From IMG/VR virus record IMGVR_UViG_3300005436_000022, positions 1-35,363 of that record: a stretch of 35,363 bases of DNA; one strand, given 5' to 3'. This document shows positions 5,557 through 12,294 of this stretch, in pieces. The position numbers and the translations under genes were made by a program. Position 1 is the stretch's first letter. Each line of letters begins with the position of its first letter. Below the pieces are notes generated by a model. It was given only the letters and a program-made list of their open reading frames with translations. It did no database searches and was not told where the DNA came from. Source of the DNA: a virus.

Positions 5557-6640
5557 GAAGCCGCGTCCCCGCGAACAGGTTCCTGTTGTGGCTGGTGCTC
5601 TGGACGAAGACGGTCATTCCGGGCTTCGGCTCCGGCTTGACCTTGATCTCCGCGCCGGCCGGGAGGCCGACGAACCCGCGCACCTGGTCCAGGGTCCCGG
5701 AGTAGACGTGGCCCTCGCTCTCGATGGCGACGTGCTTGTACGACTGGATGACGGCGGTGTCGGTGAACTGGTAGTAGCACTTTCCCTTCGGGTAAGGGCC
5801 GTGCCCCTGTGCCTCGAAGAACGTCTCGATGCCGACCTTGCCGTGCGGGTTGCCGCCGCAATCGGCGGCGGTGACGTCGAGGAAGTAGTAGCTCCCGGGG
5901 GTCATCGGTGTGAGTTCGTGCCGGACGTCAGCGGCGGAGAAGTCGCGCATCTGGAACAGGCCGCCGCCGGACCGGACGCTGTAGCCCCGGACTCCCTGGG
6001 CGCGGGCTGCCATGTAGGACTCGGCGACATCGCCCATGAGGGTGGCCGCCTCCTCGATCCCCTGCTCGGAGGTCGAGTCCCAGACGCTGATGTTGGAGGC
6101 CGGGAAGCCGAACTGCTGAGCCTGCACCTTGCCCATCTGGTCCGGGACGAACAGGCCGTAGGTCTCGTTGTCCGGGGCGGCGGCCAGTGCCCTGGACCAC
6201 TCGGAGATCACCCGGGACTGGTTCTCGCGGGTGCGGGGGAAGTAGCTGTCGTTCTCTTCCCCGTCGGTCCAGCCGAAGACGACGAAGGAGTGGTTGCCGT
6301 ACTTGACCGGGATCTCCCGCAGGTCGCTCATGGCGAGCTGGAAGGTCTGGAGGAGCGCGGTGTTCCCGTGCGGGTGGTAGAGCCCCTCCAGTGAGGGCAC
6401 CCTCAGGACGTCCATGTCGTAGATGACGCACTTCTGGGTCCCGTAGGAGTTGAAAAAGTACACCGTGATCCGGGTTTCCTGGCCGGCCGTCTTCGAGGTG
6501 ACGGCCAGGCGGGAGATGAAGGCGTCGAAGACGCGGACCACGGCCGCCCGCAGGCCGCGCATGGACAGCGACTCGTCCACGATCAGGATGAAGTGGTTGA
6601 TGTAGTTGGCCGGCTCACTGGCCGTCGCGCCTACGGGCAT
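5543..6640 (-). CDS. von Willebrand factor A (vWA) domain protein
   Basis: 365 residues, ATG at 6640 with a GGAGGAG ribosome site. Residues about 14-190 are a vWA/integrin-I fold: HFILIVDESLSM holds the DxSxS part of the metal-ion (MIDAS) site, GNTALL supplies the Thr and VVFGWTDGEEND the Asp. The middle part (Y-MAARAQGVRGYSVRSGGGLF) continues as typical of phage vWA proteins. The C-terminal 130 residues are a separate beta-rich region (YYFLDVT, AEIKVKPEPKPGMTVFVQST). vWA domains bind partner proteins through Mg2+; in phages they are linked to tellurite-resistance-like, virion or regulatory roles. First gene of the block 6640-5066; 31 nt separate it from the zinc-ribbon gene upstream. Domain call firm, role unknown. 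Confidence 0.85.
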   Translation of the reverse strand: MPVGATASEPANYINHFILIVDESLSMRGLRAAVVRVFDAFISRLAVTSKTAGQETRITVYFFNSYGTQKCVIYDMDVLRVPSLEGLYHPHGNTALLQTFQLAMSDLREIPVKYGNHSFVVFGWTDGEENDSYFPRTRENQSRVISEWSRALAAAPDNETYGLFVPDQMGKVQAQQFGFPASNISVWDSTSEQGIEEAATLMGDVAESYMAARAQGVRGYSVRSGGGLFQMRDFSAADVRHELTPMTPGSYYFLDVTAADCGGNPHGKVGIETFFEAQGHGPYPKGKCYYQFTDTAVIQSYKHVAIESEGHVYSGTLDQVRGFVGLPAGAEIKVKPEPKPGMTVFVQSTSHNRNLFAGTRLLVFR

Positions 6641-6671
6641 TTTCTCCTCCGGTTATCTGGTTTTCCTGTAT

Positions 6672-6971
6672 TCAGTTTAGCGGAGGAGTCTGACATTCGG
6701 GCGCGGGTCCGGGCCTCCGGCCCGTCCAGTCGCGGCAGTTGCCGCAGTAACCCTCGCGGATGTCGTCGGGGCTGTAGCTGGTCATCAGGCAGCGCGGGCA
6801 GGTGATCAGCGGCTGGCCCGGCACCGGGCACGACCAGCCGATCGCCGCCCCGTTGGCGTCGCGGATGGCGGCCACGTTCCGCTCGAAGGTGACGATGAAG
6901 TGGAGGTTGCGCTGCATCTCGCCGATCACCTGGTCGGCCCACCAGCGCTTCAGGCGGGAGAGGAGTGACAC
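6672..6971 (-). CDS. Zinc-ribbon protein, 99 aa
   Basis: GTG start at 6971, 9 nt after the previous stop. Residues about 1-45 form an amphipathic helix and hydrophobic strand (SRLKRWWADQVIGEMQ, LHFIVTFERNVAAIRDANG); residues 48-82 carry four Cys in ITCPRCLMTS and EGYCGNCRDW, a CxxC-x(n)-CxxC zinc ribbon. The tail is Pro-rich. Could bind nucleic acid or a protein; no specific family recognised. Confidence 0.65.
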   Translation of the reverse strand: MSLLSRLKRWWADQVIGEMQRNLHFIVTFERNVAAIRDANGAAIGWSCPVPGQPLITCPRCLMTSYSPDDIREGYCGNCRDWTGRRPGPAPECQTPPLN

Positions 6972-6980
6972 GCGGGCATG

Positions 6981-7286
6981 CTAGCCCGGTTCCTGGTCGA
7001 TGACGGTGCAGTTGTCGTGAACGATCAGGTCGCCGGGGGCGATCTCGCATCGGTCGTGCCTGACGAGCCTCCACTGGCCGGGCGGGTAGGCCGGGTTAAC
7101 GGCCACCATGACGCCCAGCAGCGACTCCAGCTTCCCGCCCCAGGTGACCGAGAACCCCGGGGGATTCTCCCGGGTCCTGGCTGCCAGCTCGTCACTGACG
7201 TCCCGGGCGCAGGTGATCACCTTCCAGCCAGGCAGCCCGTAGACCAGGGCGATGTCGGCCACCAGCCGGTCGACGGAAGCGCTCAC
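6981..7286 (-). CDS. Hypothetical protein, 101 aa
   Basis: GTG at 7286 overlaps the previous TGA (GTGA), which decides the start over an upstream in-frame extension. The protein has an N-terminal helix (SVDRLVADIALVYGLPGWKVITC) and a beta-rich C-terminus (LLGVMVAVNPAYPPGQWRLV, PGDLIVHDNCTVID). The latter is reminiscent of small actinophage immunity-like beta proteins, but I cannot name a family. Confidence 0.65.
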   Translation of the reverse strand: MSASVDRLVADIALVYGLPGWKVITCARDVSDELAARTRENPPGFSVTWGGKLESLLGVMVAVNPAYPPGQWRLVRHDRCEIAPGDLIVHDNCTVIDQEPG

Positions 7287-7630
7287 TCGATCCCGGCCCG
7301 GCGACGGGCTACGTCGCATTGCGTCTGGTACTCAGTCCAGTAGCCGAACTGCCGGATGAACAGGGTCCGGTTAGAAAGGGTCCGCAGCAGGGCCAGGTCC
7401 TCCCGGTTGAGCATGACGAACCGGACCTGGTGGTCGCGCAGCGCCGCGACCTCTACGGGACGGTCTTCCGGCTTGGGGAGGATTAGCACGTACAGCCCAA
7501 GCTCCCGGCCTGAGAGGTAGAAGTCCGCCGCAGCCTCCCCGGCGACTTCAGGGTCCTGCACGTAGATGCCGTGAAACCTGCACAGCCCGTAGAAGAAGGC
7601 GCGCAGGCCCTCTCCGTTGTCGTCAGGCAC
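7283..7630 (-). CDS. Hypothetical protein, 115 aa
   Basis: GTG at 7630 overlaps the upstream TGA (7623-7625). Mixed alpha/beta: EGLRAFFYGLCRFHGIYV, ELGLYVLILPKPED, VRFVMLNREDLALLRTLSNRT. No motif recognised. Coupled by start-stop overlaps at both ends to its neighbours, so it is one link of a polycistronic mRNA. Confidence 0.65.
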   Translation of the reverse strand: MPDDNGEGLRAFFYGLCRFHGIYVQDPEVAGEAAADFYLSGRELGLYVLILPKPEDRPVEVAALRDHQVRFVMLNREDLALLRTLSNRTLFIRQFGYWTEYQTQCDVARRRAGIE

Positions 7631-7847
7631 GGAGGGCCTCCTCCACCTGCTCGGCCGTGAAGAGGTCAGCGGTATCCTGGATGTCCCTCGCCAGGGCGAC
7701 CAGCGCACGGACGGCCCCCAGGGAGATAACCGTGTACTCGTTCGCCGAGTCGGCGATCACCCGGACCTCCCGGCCGTCGCCGAGCCCGCTGCACGCGGCG
7801 ACGAACCTGCCGCCCTCGGCGGCGGCCCTCCTCAGCGTCACGCTCAT
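7623..7847 (-). CDS. Hypothetical protein, 74 aa
   Basis: ATG at 7847 with GGGAAGGG just upstream; a longer in-frame extension to 8036 would overlap the previous gene and is not used. N-terminal beta hairpins (VTLRRAAAEGGRFVAACSG, EVRVIADSANEYTVISL) followed by a helix (AVRALVALARDIQDTADLF). Resembles small phage proteins with a PH- or SH3-like start, but no family is assigned. Confidence 0.65.
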   Translation of the reverse strand: MSVTLRRAAAEGGRFVAACSGLGDGREVRVIADSANEYTVISLGAVRALVALARDIQDTADLFTAEQVEEALRA

Positions 7848-7881
7848 GACCCTTCCCCGTTCGCCCGTGCGGCCAGGCCCA

Positions 7882-8190
7882 TTACCGGCCCCGGGCGAAC
7901 ACGAAGTAGGCCGGGTAGGACTCGTTCCAGCCGGGCTTGTCGAAGGCGACGTGCCACCCGGCAGCCTGGTAGACGGGCTCGACGTTGAGCAGGCCCTGCT
8001 CGAATACCTCCTCGCGGGTGCGGACGATGCCGGCACCCAGGATCGCCTCCACCGCTTCCTCCTGGTACACCATGGCGCGCTGCCCGTCCCAGGCCTTCAC
8101 GATCAGCGCGTTGAAGACGACGATCACCAGGTCCGGGAGCACGGCCTGCCTCGCGGCAGGGACCTGATCCGGGGTGATGGGATCGGTCAT
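7882..8190 (-). CDS. Conserved small phage protein (FN-LI..WDG type)
   Basis: 102 residues; ATG at 8190 overlaps the previous stop (ATGA) and has AAGGGA upstream. The pattern DLVIVVFNALIVKAWDGQRA, then YQEEAVEAILGAG, REEVFEQGLLNVEPVYQAAGW and FDKPGWNESYPAYFVF matches a family of about 100-residue proteins seen in many unrelated tailed phages, with an FNELI..N.DG core and a closing aromatic strand. No function is established that I know of. Family match is from memory of the pattern. Confidence 0.7.
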   Translation of the reverse strand: MTDPITPDQVPAARQAVLPDLVIVVFNALIVKAWDGQRAMVYQEEAVEAILGAGIVRTREEVFEQGLLNVEPVYQAAGWHVAFDKPGWNESYPAYFVFARGR

Positions 8191-8474
8191 CGCAGTTCCC
8201 TTTCCGGCATGACGGGCTCTTCGAGGGCGAGCGGTCCGGCCTCGGCGACATGCTCGTCGAGCCACCCGGCCGTCTCCGGATGCCGGTCGGGGAGCCTGCC
8301 CCACAGCTCCCACAGGACCTCGCGGACGGTGGCCACGCCGGCGCGGTTCTGCTCGGCGTCGAGTTCGTAGATGATGCGGTCGATGATGGACCACTTGGTC
8401 TCGGCGTCGGCGAACTTGACTGCCTGGAGCCCGGCGCGAATCTGGATCGCTCTCATGGCGGTTGGACTAAGCAC
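8187..8474 (-). CDS. Hypothetical protein, leaderless start
   Basis: 95 residues. The GTG at 8474 lacks a ribosome site but sits exactly 6 nt after the -10 box of a conserved promoter (8481-8509), so the mRNA is probably leaderless and this start is preferred over the ATG at 8456. Largely helical (KWSIIDRIIYELDAEQNRAG, TVREVLWELWGRLPDRHPET). The stop overlaps the next ATG. It is the first gene of the transcript that continues to 5066. Family unknown. Confidence 0.7.
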   Translation of the reverse strand: MLSPTAMRAIQIRAGLQAVKFADAETKWSIIDRIIYELDAEQNRAGVATVREVLWELWGRLPDRHPETAGWLDEHVAEAGPLALEEPVMPERELR

Positions 8475-8480
8475 GAAGGA

Positions 8481-8509
8481 AGGATATCAAGAAAGGCTGT
8501 ATTTGACTA
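8481..8509 (-). promoter_or_regulatory. Conserved phage promoter P3 (leaderless)
   Basis: Minus strand: TAGTCA, 17-bp spacer AATACAGCCTTTCTTGA (8503 down to 8487), TATCCT (8486-8481). The spacer is identical base for base to that of P1 at 23669-23685. The start codon GTG 8474 is 6 nt after the -10. Confidence 0.65.
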
Positions 8510-8776
8510 GCCGTCTCTCAGCTTCAGGTACGCCTGGACGAGCAGCAGCACCCGGCAGTCGATGCTCATGGTGTCCATGCTGTAGCCGTGCGGCACCCCG
8601 GCCCGGTCGAGCAGGTGGTGGGAGATCTTGATCTCGCAGAACATCTCAGCGGCGTAGTGGGTGTCCGGGTCCGGCGGGGACCAGGAGTTGTTCACCAGCG
8701 GGTGGTCCTGGTCGGCCAGGCCGTCCATGACCGACCAGTCCACCTCGCCGCGAGCCGGGAACGGCGCTTCGCTCAC
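8507..8776 (-). CDS. Hypothetical protein, 89 aa
   Basis: GTG at 8776 overlaps the TGA of the 8773-8943 gene (GTGA), so this start is preferred over a GTG at 8794. Contains DWSVMDGLADQDHPLVNNSW, THYAAEMFCEIKISHHLLD and a hydrophobic C-terminal helix (DCRVLLLVQAYLKL). Its stop codon lies within the P3 -35 region. Unrecognised. Confidence 0.65.
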   Translation of the reverse strand: MSEAPFPARGEVDWSVMDGLADQDHPLVNNSWSPPDPDTHYAAEMFCEIKISHHLLDRAGVPHGYSMDTMSIDCRVLLLVQAYLKLRDG

Positions 8777-8943
8777 GCCAGGGTTAAACGGCACACCTCG
8801 GCCGTCTGTCCGGTGAACAGCCGGCAGTCCTCGGAGTGGTCGATGACGTAGGGCACGGTCTTCCCGTCACCGCTGCTGGCCGGCGTGCAGCACTCGTAGC
8901 ACGCGATGGTGCCCTGTGCCGTCCAGTAGAGCCTCTGCTGCAC
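8773..8943 (-). CDS. Small Cys-rich protein, 56 aa
   Basis: GTG at 8943 with GGGAGAGGA 5-6 nt upstream; the coding frame ends in a GTGA overlap with the next gene. The sequence has ACYECCTPASSG, a beta stretch (KTVPYVIDHSEDC) and CRLTLA, with five Cys and one His, so a small zinc or disulfide fold is possible. A 7-bp hairpin (8953-8971) covers part of the ribosome-site region. It is too short for most ORF callers. Confidence 0.6.
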   Translation of the reverse strand: MQQRLYWTAQGTIACYECCTPASSGDGKTVPYVIDHSEDCRLFTGQTAEVCRLTLA

Positions 8944-8952
8944 GTGAGTCCT

Positions 8953-9030
8953 CTCCCGGTCCCTCCGGGAGGAACATATACCGTATTTACGGGACTTTAC
9001 ACCCCAGAAGTGAACGTAATAGTACTAACG
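8953..9030 (-). promoter_or_regulatory. AT-rich regulatory gap with hairpin and two palindromes
   Basis: The gap 8944-9036 holds CTCCCGG/CCGGGAG (8953-8959/8965-8971) around the ribosome site of the 8943 gene, the perfect palindrome CCGTATTTACGG (8981-8992), and CGTAATAGTACTAACG (9015-9030, 7 of 8 paired). It is one of few AT-rich stretches, so a promoter with operators for the 8943 gene is likely, though I cannot fix its -10. Confidence 0.4.
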
Positions 9031-9036
9031 CGAGGG

Positions 9037-9576
9037 CTACACCGGGTCGTGAACGTCCGGCTCAGTCCTCTTGTAGCGCCACCCCTCGTCCAGCATCGGG
9101 CGGTCCGGGCCGTCGTACACCTGGGCGATCTGGTCAGCGCGCTCCTTCGCCAGCTCGGCGTGCTCCCTGGCCTTCTCGGCGTGCGCCAGCGCCTCGTCCG
9201 CGAGCTGCCGGGCCATCTCGGGCCGGGTGAGGTCGTTCCGCTCGCGCTCGGCTGCCAGCCGGGCGTCCTCTGCCTCCGGCTGGGTCTCCGGGAGCCGGAA
9301 GCCGTCGGCGGGCTCCACGTCGTCGAGGTTCACCGAGGCGGGGACGGCGGCGACCGGCTTGGCCCGCTCGCGCTCCTCCTCCGTCATCGGGCGCTCGTCA
9401 CGGTGCTGGATGCGGGCACCGCCGTACACCCCGCCGCCCTTCACCTGGGTCTGGTTCTCGGGGTCGCGGGCGACGTCGGTAAAGGCAGGGCCGGCACCGG
9501 GAGACTGCTGTTCCTGGTCATCCTGCGGCGTCACCTTGTGCTCCACGTCGTACTTCGTGTCCTTGTCCGTACCCAT
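9037..9576 (-). CDS. Charged coiled-coil protein, 179 aa
   Basis: ATG at 9576 with AAAGGA upstream. Residues 1-95 are polar and probably disordered (TPQDDQEQQSPGAG, QVKGGGVYGGARIQHRDE); residues about 97-155 form an Ala/Glu/Lys-rich helix (RLAAERERNDL, ADEALAHAEKAREHAELAKE), likely a coiled coil. Conserved ending GPDRPMLDEGWRYKR. No enzymatic motif. Could be a scaffold or an adaptor; it lies in the accessory run, not in the capsid module. Confidence 0.7.
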   Translation of the reverse strand: MGTDKDTKYDVEHKVTPQDDQEQQSPGAGPAFTDVARDPENQTQVKGGGVYGGARIQHRDERPMTEEERERAKPVAAVPASVNLDDVEPADGFRLPETQPEAEDARLAAERERNDLTRPEMARQLADEALAHAEKAREHAELAKERADQIAQVYDGPDRPMLDEGWRYKRTEPDVHDPV

Positions 9577-9612
9577 TACGGGTCCTTTCGCATCTGAAGG
9601 AGGATTTTCGTC

Positions 9613-9690
9613 CTAGATTGCGCCGAGCAGGAGGAGCACGACGACGATGACGAGCACGAGGACGATAATCCCCCAGGGGCTGTAGAACAT
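9613..9690 (-). CDS. 25-residue single-pass membrane peptide
   Basis: ATG at 9690; the product is MFYSPWG followed by a continuous hydrophobic run (IIVLVLVIVVVLLLLGAI) and TAG. An open frame this uniformly hydrophobic is unlikely by chance here, and it resembles tiny DUF3309-like membrane peptides. AAGGGG is nearly adjacent to the ATG, so the ribosome site is poor. Could affect the membrane or lysis; this is a guess. Confidence 0.5.
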   Translation of the reverse strand: MFYSPWGIIVLVLVIVVVLLLLGAI

Positions 9691-9732
9691 GCCCCTTCGA
9701 CTGCCCAGCAAAGGCACCCGGAAACTACCCCT

Positions 9733-10020
9733 TCAGGGCCGGGGGCGGCCTTCGGCCCAGGACCTCAGCAGCGCGAGGCTGGGGAACGCACGGCCGCCTG
9801 TTCCCCGGTGGCTGTTGCACCACTTGTGAGCCAGCCTCATGTTGTCGGCGGTGCTCGGGCCGCCGAGGGACCGGGGGATGAAGTGGTCCCGGGACCAGTG
9901 CCAGGGGTCATCGTCGTCGGTGATCGTGAAGTCGATGAGGTAGCCGCACAGCCAGCAGTTATCGCCGTCGCGCCTGCGGAGGAAGCGCACCTGGGCAGCG
10001 ACGGCGCGGGAGTTCCCCAT
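9733..10020 (-). CDS. HNH endonuclease
   Basis: 95 residues; ATG at 10020 overlaps the previous TAA (TAATG). CWLCG (first zinc-knuckle Cys pair), WSRDHFIPRSLGG (the catalytic H of the first strand), then NMRLAHKWCNSHRG (Asn, Trp-Cys-Asn and final His) is a clear HNH finger of the phage type, near CxxC-DH-x-P-x-S-GG-N-x2-H-CN-x-RG. Length is normal for the small stand-alone form. Small HNH nucleases often aid DNA packaging or act as homing enzymes; here it lies just downstream of the capsid module, not beside a terminase. The overlapping longer frame upstream is not used. Confidence 0.8.
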   Translation of the reverse strand: MGNSRAVAAQVRFLRRRDGDNCWLCGYLIDFTITDDDDPWHWSRDHFIPRSLGGPSTADNMRLAHKWCNSHRGTGGRAFPSLALLRSWAEGRPRP

Positions 10021-10211
10021 TACTCGAAGAACCCGCTCTCGTGGAGGGCCAGGTGCCGGTCCTTGGCCTCCTGGGCTGCCTTCCGGGTGTAGTACCCGTA
10101 GGAGTTCCCGAGGCCCGCGACGTTTTCTTCCACCACGGCCTCCCCGCACGCCTCGCAGTCCACGAGGAACACCGGGGTGATGCTGACCTTCGACCGGGGG
10201 ATCTTCGCCAT
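10020..10211 (-). CDS. Small Cys-pair protein, 63 aa
   Basis: ATG at 10211 with GGAGGG about 11 nt upstream. VDCEACGEAVVEENVAG has one CxxC pair; then YGYYTRKAAQEAKDRHLALHES, a helix with two His that could complete a zinc site (CxxC-x(n)-H-x3-H). Zinc-finger-like, function unknown. Stop overlaps the HNH start. Confidence 0.65.
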   Translation of the reverse strand: MAKIPRSKVSITPVFLVDCEACGEAVVEENVAGLGNSYGYYTRKAAQEAKDRHLALHESGFFE

Positions 10212-10218
10212 GATGCGG

Positions 10219-10449
10219 TTAGCCCTCCAGCTCAGCCGCTACGGCCAGGGCGTGCGCCCTGACACTGATGCCCTCGCCGTTAACGGCGGCCTGAATAGCC
10301 TCGGCCAGGCTGGCATAACGAGGTGCGAACAGCTCCTCGTCGTCCAGGCGGGCGAGGAGCTGGTCGATCTGGGCCGGGGTGAGCCGGACGCCGTGCGCTG
10401 TCTCGACGATCGCGATGAGGTCGTCGTAGTCTTCTCCGGGTTCTGCCAC
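10219..10449 (-). CDS. Small acidic helical protein, leaderless start
   Basis: Two GTGs are possible, at 10455 and 10449. The second is 6 nt after the -10 box of promoter P4, the same spacing as at P3 and P1, so a leaderless start at 10449 is preferred (76 aa). Residues 5-40 (YDDLIAIVETAHGVRLTPAQIDQLLARLDDEEL) and ASLAEAIQAAVNGEG look like an all-helical acyl-carrier-sized fold without a Ser attachment motif. Unrecognised. First gene of the accessory run downstream of the capsid genes. Confidence 0.65.
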   Translation of the reverse strand: MAEPGEDYDDLIAIVETAHGVRLTPAQIDQLLARLDDEELFAPRYASLAEAIQAAVNGEGISVRAHALAVAAELEG

Positions 10450-10455
10450 GGCCAC

Positions 10456-10484
10456 AGCTTATCAAGAAAAGCTGTAATAGCAGA
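10456..10484 (-). promoter_or_regulatory. Conserved phage promoter P4 (leaderless)
   Basis: Minus strand: TCTGCT, spacer ATTACAGCTTTTCTTGA (10478 down to 10462), TAAGCT (10461-10456). The spacer differs from P1/P3 at two bases. The -35 is poor, which hints at dependence on an activator or on the shared spacer itself. Confidence 0.55.
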
Positions 10485-10536
10485 AGCCCCCGCCGCCGTG
10501 AGGCAGCGAGGGCTCTGCGCTCCCGAGGGGGAGGAG

Positions 10537-11562
10537 CTAGCTCTTGGTGATGCTCGCCAGGCCGCGTGGGTTGAGGATCGACATCGCGATCATCTCGTCG
10601 AACACCCAGCCCTTCCAGAACGCCTCGACGTTGTGGTTCTCCTCCACGTCGAGGGAGTACAGGATGGGGAAGACGCCCAGGAAGTTCGGCTCCGGGGCCA
10701 GGAAGATCTTCGCCTGCGGGACGATGATCGAGCGCTGGATCTGGAACTCGCCGAAGCTGGTGATGGTCTCGCCGGCGACCACCCGGTCCTTGAAGGCCCA
10801 GCCGGTCTGGTTGATGTCCCACCGGAACATGTCGCGGTAGTCGAAGGGGTTGATCAGGATGCGGGCCGACGGAAGCTCGTGCAGGTCGGTCATCGCCACG
10901 GCCGAGTAGAGGCTACCGGGAGTGAGGTAGCCGCTCGCTTCCGTGATGTTGTGATTGGGGGTGACCACGTGGTCCGGCCGGGTGGCGTAGTCGGTGATCG
11001 CCGCCTGGAGGAGCACCAGCAAGCGGGCGTCCTCCTGCTTGAGGATCGCCTGCTTGGTCTCGTCCTGGGCCTGCTCGACCGCGTTGATGCGCAGGTAGAA
11101 GAGGTCTTCCTTGCGGATCGCGGGACGCGAGGCGATGCGGAAGAACCGCACCGGGATGCGCTTGCCCTCGAACGGGGTCACGCGGACCTCGCCCTCGGTG
11201 CCGCTCAGGATGTAGGCCTGGCCCAGGTCGTCCCATACGTCGTACTCCACGGGAGTACCAGGAGTAACCGGGTCCTCAACCAGGACGTTCCGGACAATGC
11301 CCTGGTACCGGAGCTTGAGCTGGATGGGGCCGACCATCCCGACGCCCAGGCGGCGGAAACCGTGCATCTCGTCGCTGAGGATCAGCGCCATCTTCCGCAC
11401 CTTGGCCTCGCGGGTCAGCGAGACCCCGTTGGTGCGGGCGCGGCGCGCCTCGATCTGGGCAACGTAGTCGTCGCTCTTGCGCGATGCCACGCGGGGCCGG
11501 AGGCCGCCGCCGGGAGCCAGCGCCAGTTGCCCGCCGGCCGTAGTGGTCGCCAGCTCGGTCAT
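10537..11562 (-). CDS. Major capsid protein (HK97-like fold)
   Basis: 341 residues; ATG at 11562 with AGGAAGGA upstream. The sequence shows the layout of a phage major head protein: an N-terminal basic arm (RVASRKSDDYVAQIEARRART), a beta-rich middle (IPVRFFRIASRPAIRKEDLFYLR), a central helix (VEQAQDETKQAILKQEDARLLVLLQAAI), and a conserved end with LPSARILINPFDYRDMFRW, GEFQIQRSIIVP, KIFLAPEPNFLGVFPI and VFDEMIAMSILNPRGLASI. That ending (A-domain strand and P-loop) is typical of HK97-type capsids of actinobacterial and SPO1-like phages. It forms the icosahedral shell. It lies downstream of the protease gene, in the standard order. No separate N-terminal delta domain is obvious; scaffolding is probably in the protease gene product. 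Confidence 0.85.
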   Translation of the reverse strand: MTELATTTAGGQLALAPGGGLRPRVASRKSDDYVAQIEARRARTNGVSLTREAKVRKMALILSDEMHGFRRLGVGMVGPIQLKLRYQGIVRNVLVEDPVTPGTPVEYDVWDDLGQAYILSGTEGEVRVTPFEGKRIPVRFFRIASRPAIRKEDLFYLRINAVEQAQDETKQAILKQEDARLLVLLQAAITDYATRPDHVVTPNHNITEASGYLTPGSLYSAVAMTDLHELPSARILINPFDYRDMFRWDINQTGWAFKDRVVAGETITSFGEFQIQRSIIVPQAKIFLAPEPNFLGVFPILYSLDVEENHNVEAFWKGWVFDEMIAMSILNPRGLASITKS

Positions 11563-11594
11563 GGTGTTCCTTCCTGCTTTCCGCGTGTCCGCGC

Positions 11595-12212
11595 TTAGTT
11601 CCTGACCGCCGTCAGCATGGCCGCGTCGTAAGGAGACAGGCCGCCGATGACGAGCTTGGTGGAGGAGCACACCTTCAGCAGCCGGGCCACCGGGGCGGAG
11701 ATGGTGGTGCTGGACGACCAGGGGACGAGCATCCCCTGGTTGGAGGTCGCGGTGCTGACCCCGATGAGGTTCGCGCCGGAGCCGTCCACCGGGTCGGTCC
11801 AGGTGGCGGTGGCGTCGAAGGCGGGGGCGAGGATCTCGAACTCGGCGTCCGGGCCGAGCACCCACACCGCGAAGGCGTTGATGCCGGCGTAAAGCAGCTC
11901 GTCGATCCCGTCGCCGCCGACGTACAGCGCGCCCAGGCCGTAGACCGGGACCGCTGCGGCGGTGACGTCGGAGCCGGCGTTGCCCGAGTGGGCGGAGCCG
12001 GCCATCGTCTTGCCGCCCATCTGGACGCTGTTCGCGCCCGCCAGGGTCACCAGGTCGCCGCCCGTGCGGACGAAGCCCATGCCGGGCCAGATCGGGATGG
12101 CGCGGGTCCAGGCCGGGTCCAGGAAGCAGCTCTTGGGAGTTGCCTGCGTCCACGTGTAGAGCGGCCTGATCGTCCGCTTCACGTAGTCGTTGCTGAGGTA
12201 CGTGCGAATCAT
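11595..12212 (-). CDS. Head protein, probable decoration or capsid-associated
   Basis: 205 residues; ATG at 12212 after GGAGTAGAG. Beta-rich, few charges, many Gly/Ala/Thr (VPVYGLGALYVGGDGIDELL, AFAVWVLGPDAEFEILAPAFD, CSSTKLVIGGLSPYD). The N-terminus is basic and aromatic (RTYLSNDYVKRTIRPLYTWTQ). Placed directly upstream of the major capsid gene, where decoration or stabilising proteins are often coded. No family recognised with certainty. Confidence 0.7.
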   Translation of the reverse strand: MIRTYLSNDYVKRTIRPLYTWTQATPKSCFLDPAWTRAIPIWPGMGFVRTGGDLVTLAGANSVQMGGKTMAGSAHSGNAGSDVTAAAVPVYGLGALYVGGDGIDELLYAGINAFAVWVLGPDAEFEILAPAFDATATWTDPVDGSGANLIGVSTATSNQGMLVPWSSSTTISAPVARLLKVCSSTKLVIGGLSPYDAAMLTAVRN

Positions 12213-12239
12213 CGGGCTCTACTCCGTGTCTGGTCGGCC

Positions 12240-12253
12240 GGGCCGTATGGCCC
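12240..12253 (-). other. Short GC hairpin in the 82-nt gap
   Basis: GGGCC (12240-12244) pairs with GGCCC (12249-12253) around GTAT. It separates the head-fibre-like gene from the next; too short to call a terminator. Confidence 0.25.
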
Positions 12254-12294
12254 TCCTGCTATTCCTTCTGGGGCTGCGGGCGGAAAAGGCGCTG

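Noticed and set aside
6640-6690. Fifth copy of the conserved promoter before the vWA gene
   Set aside because: Only AATACAG (6672-6666 on the minus strand) matches; the rest of the spacer and the -10 differ.
10485-10536. Terminator after the capsid gene
   Set aside because: GC-rich with partial repeats, but I could not find a stem of good length in the gap.
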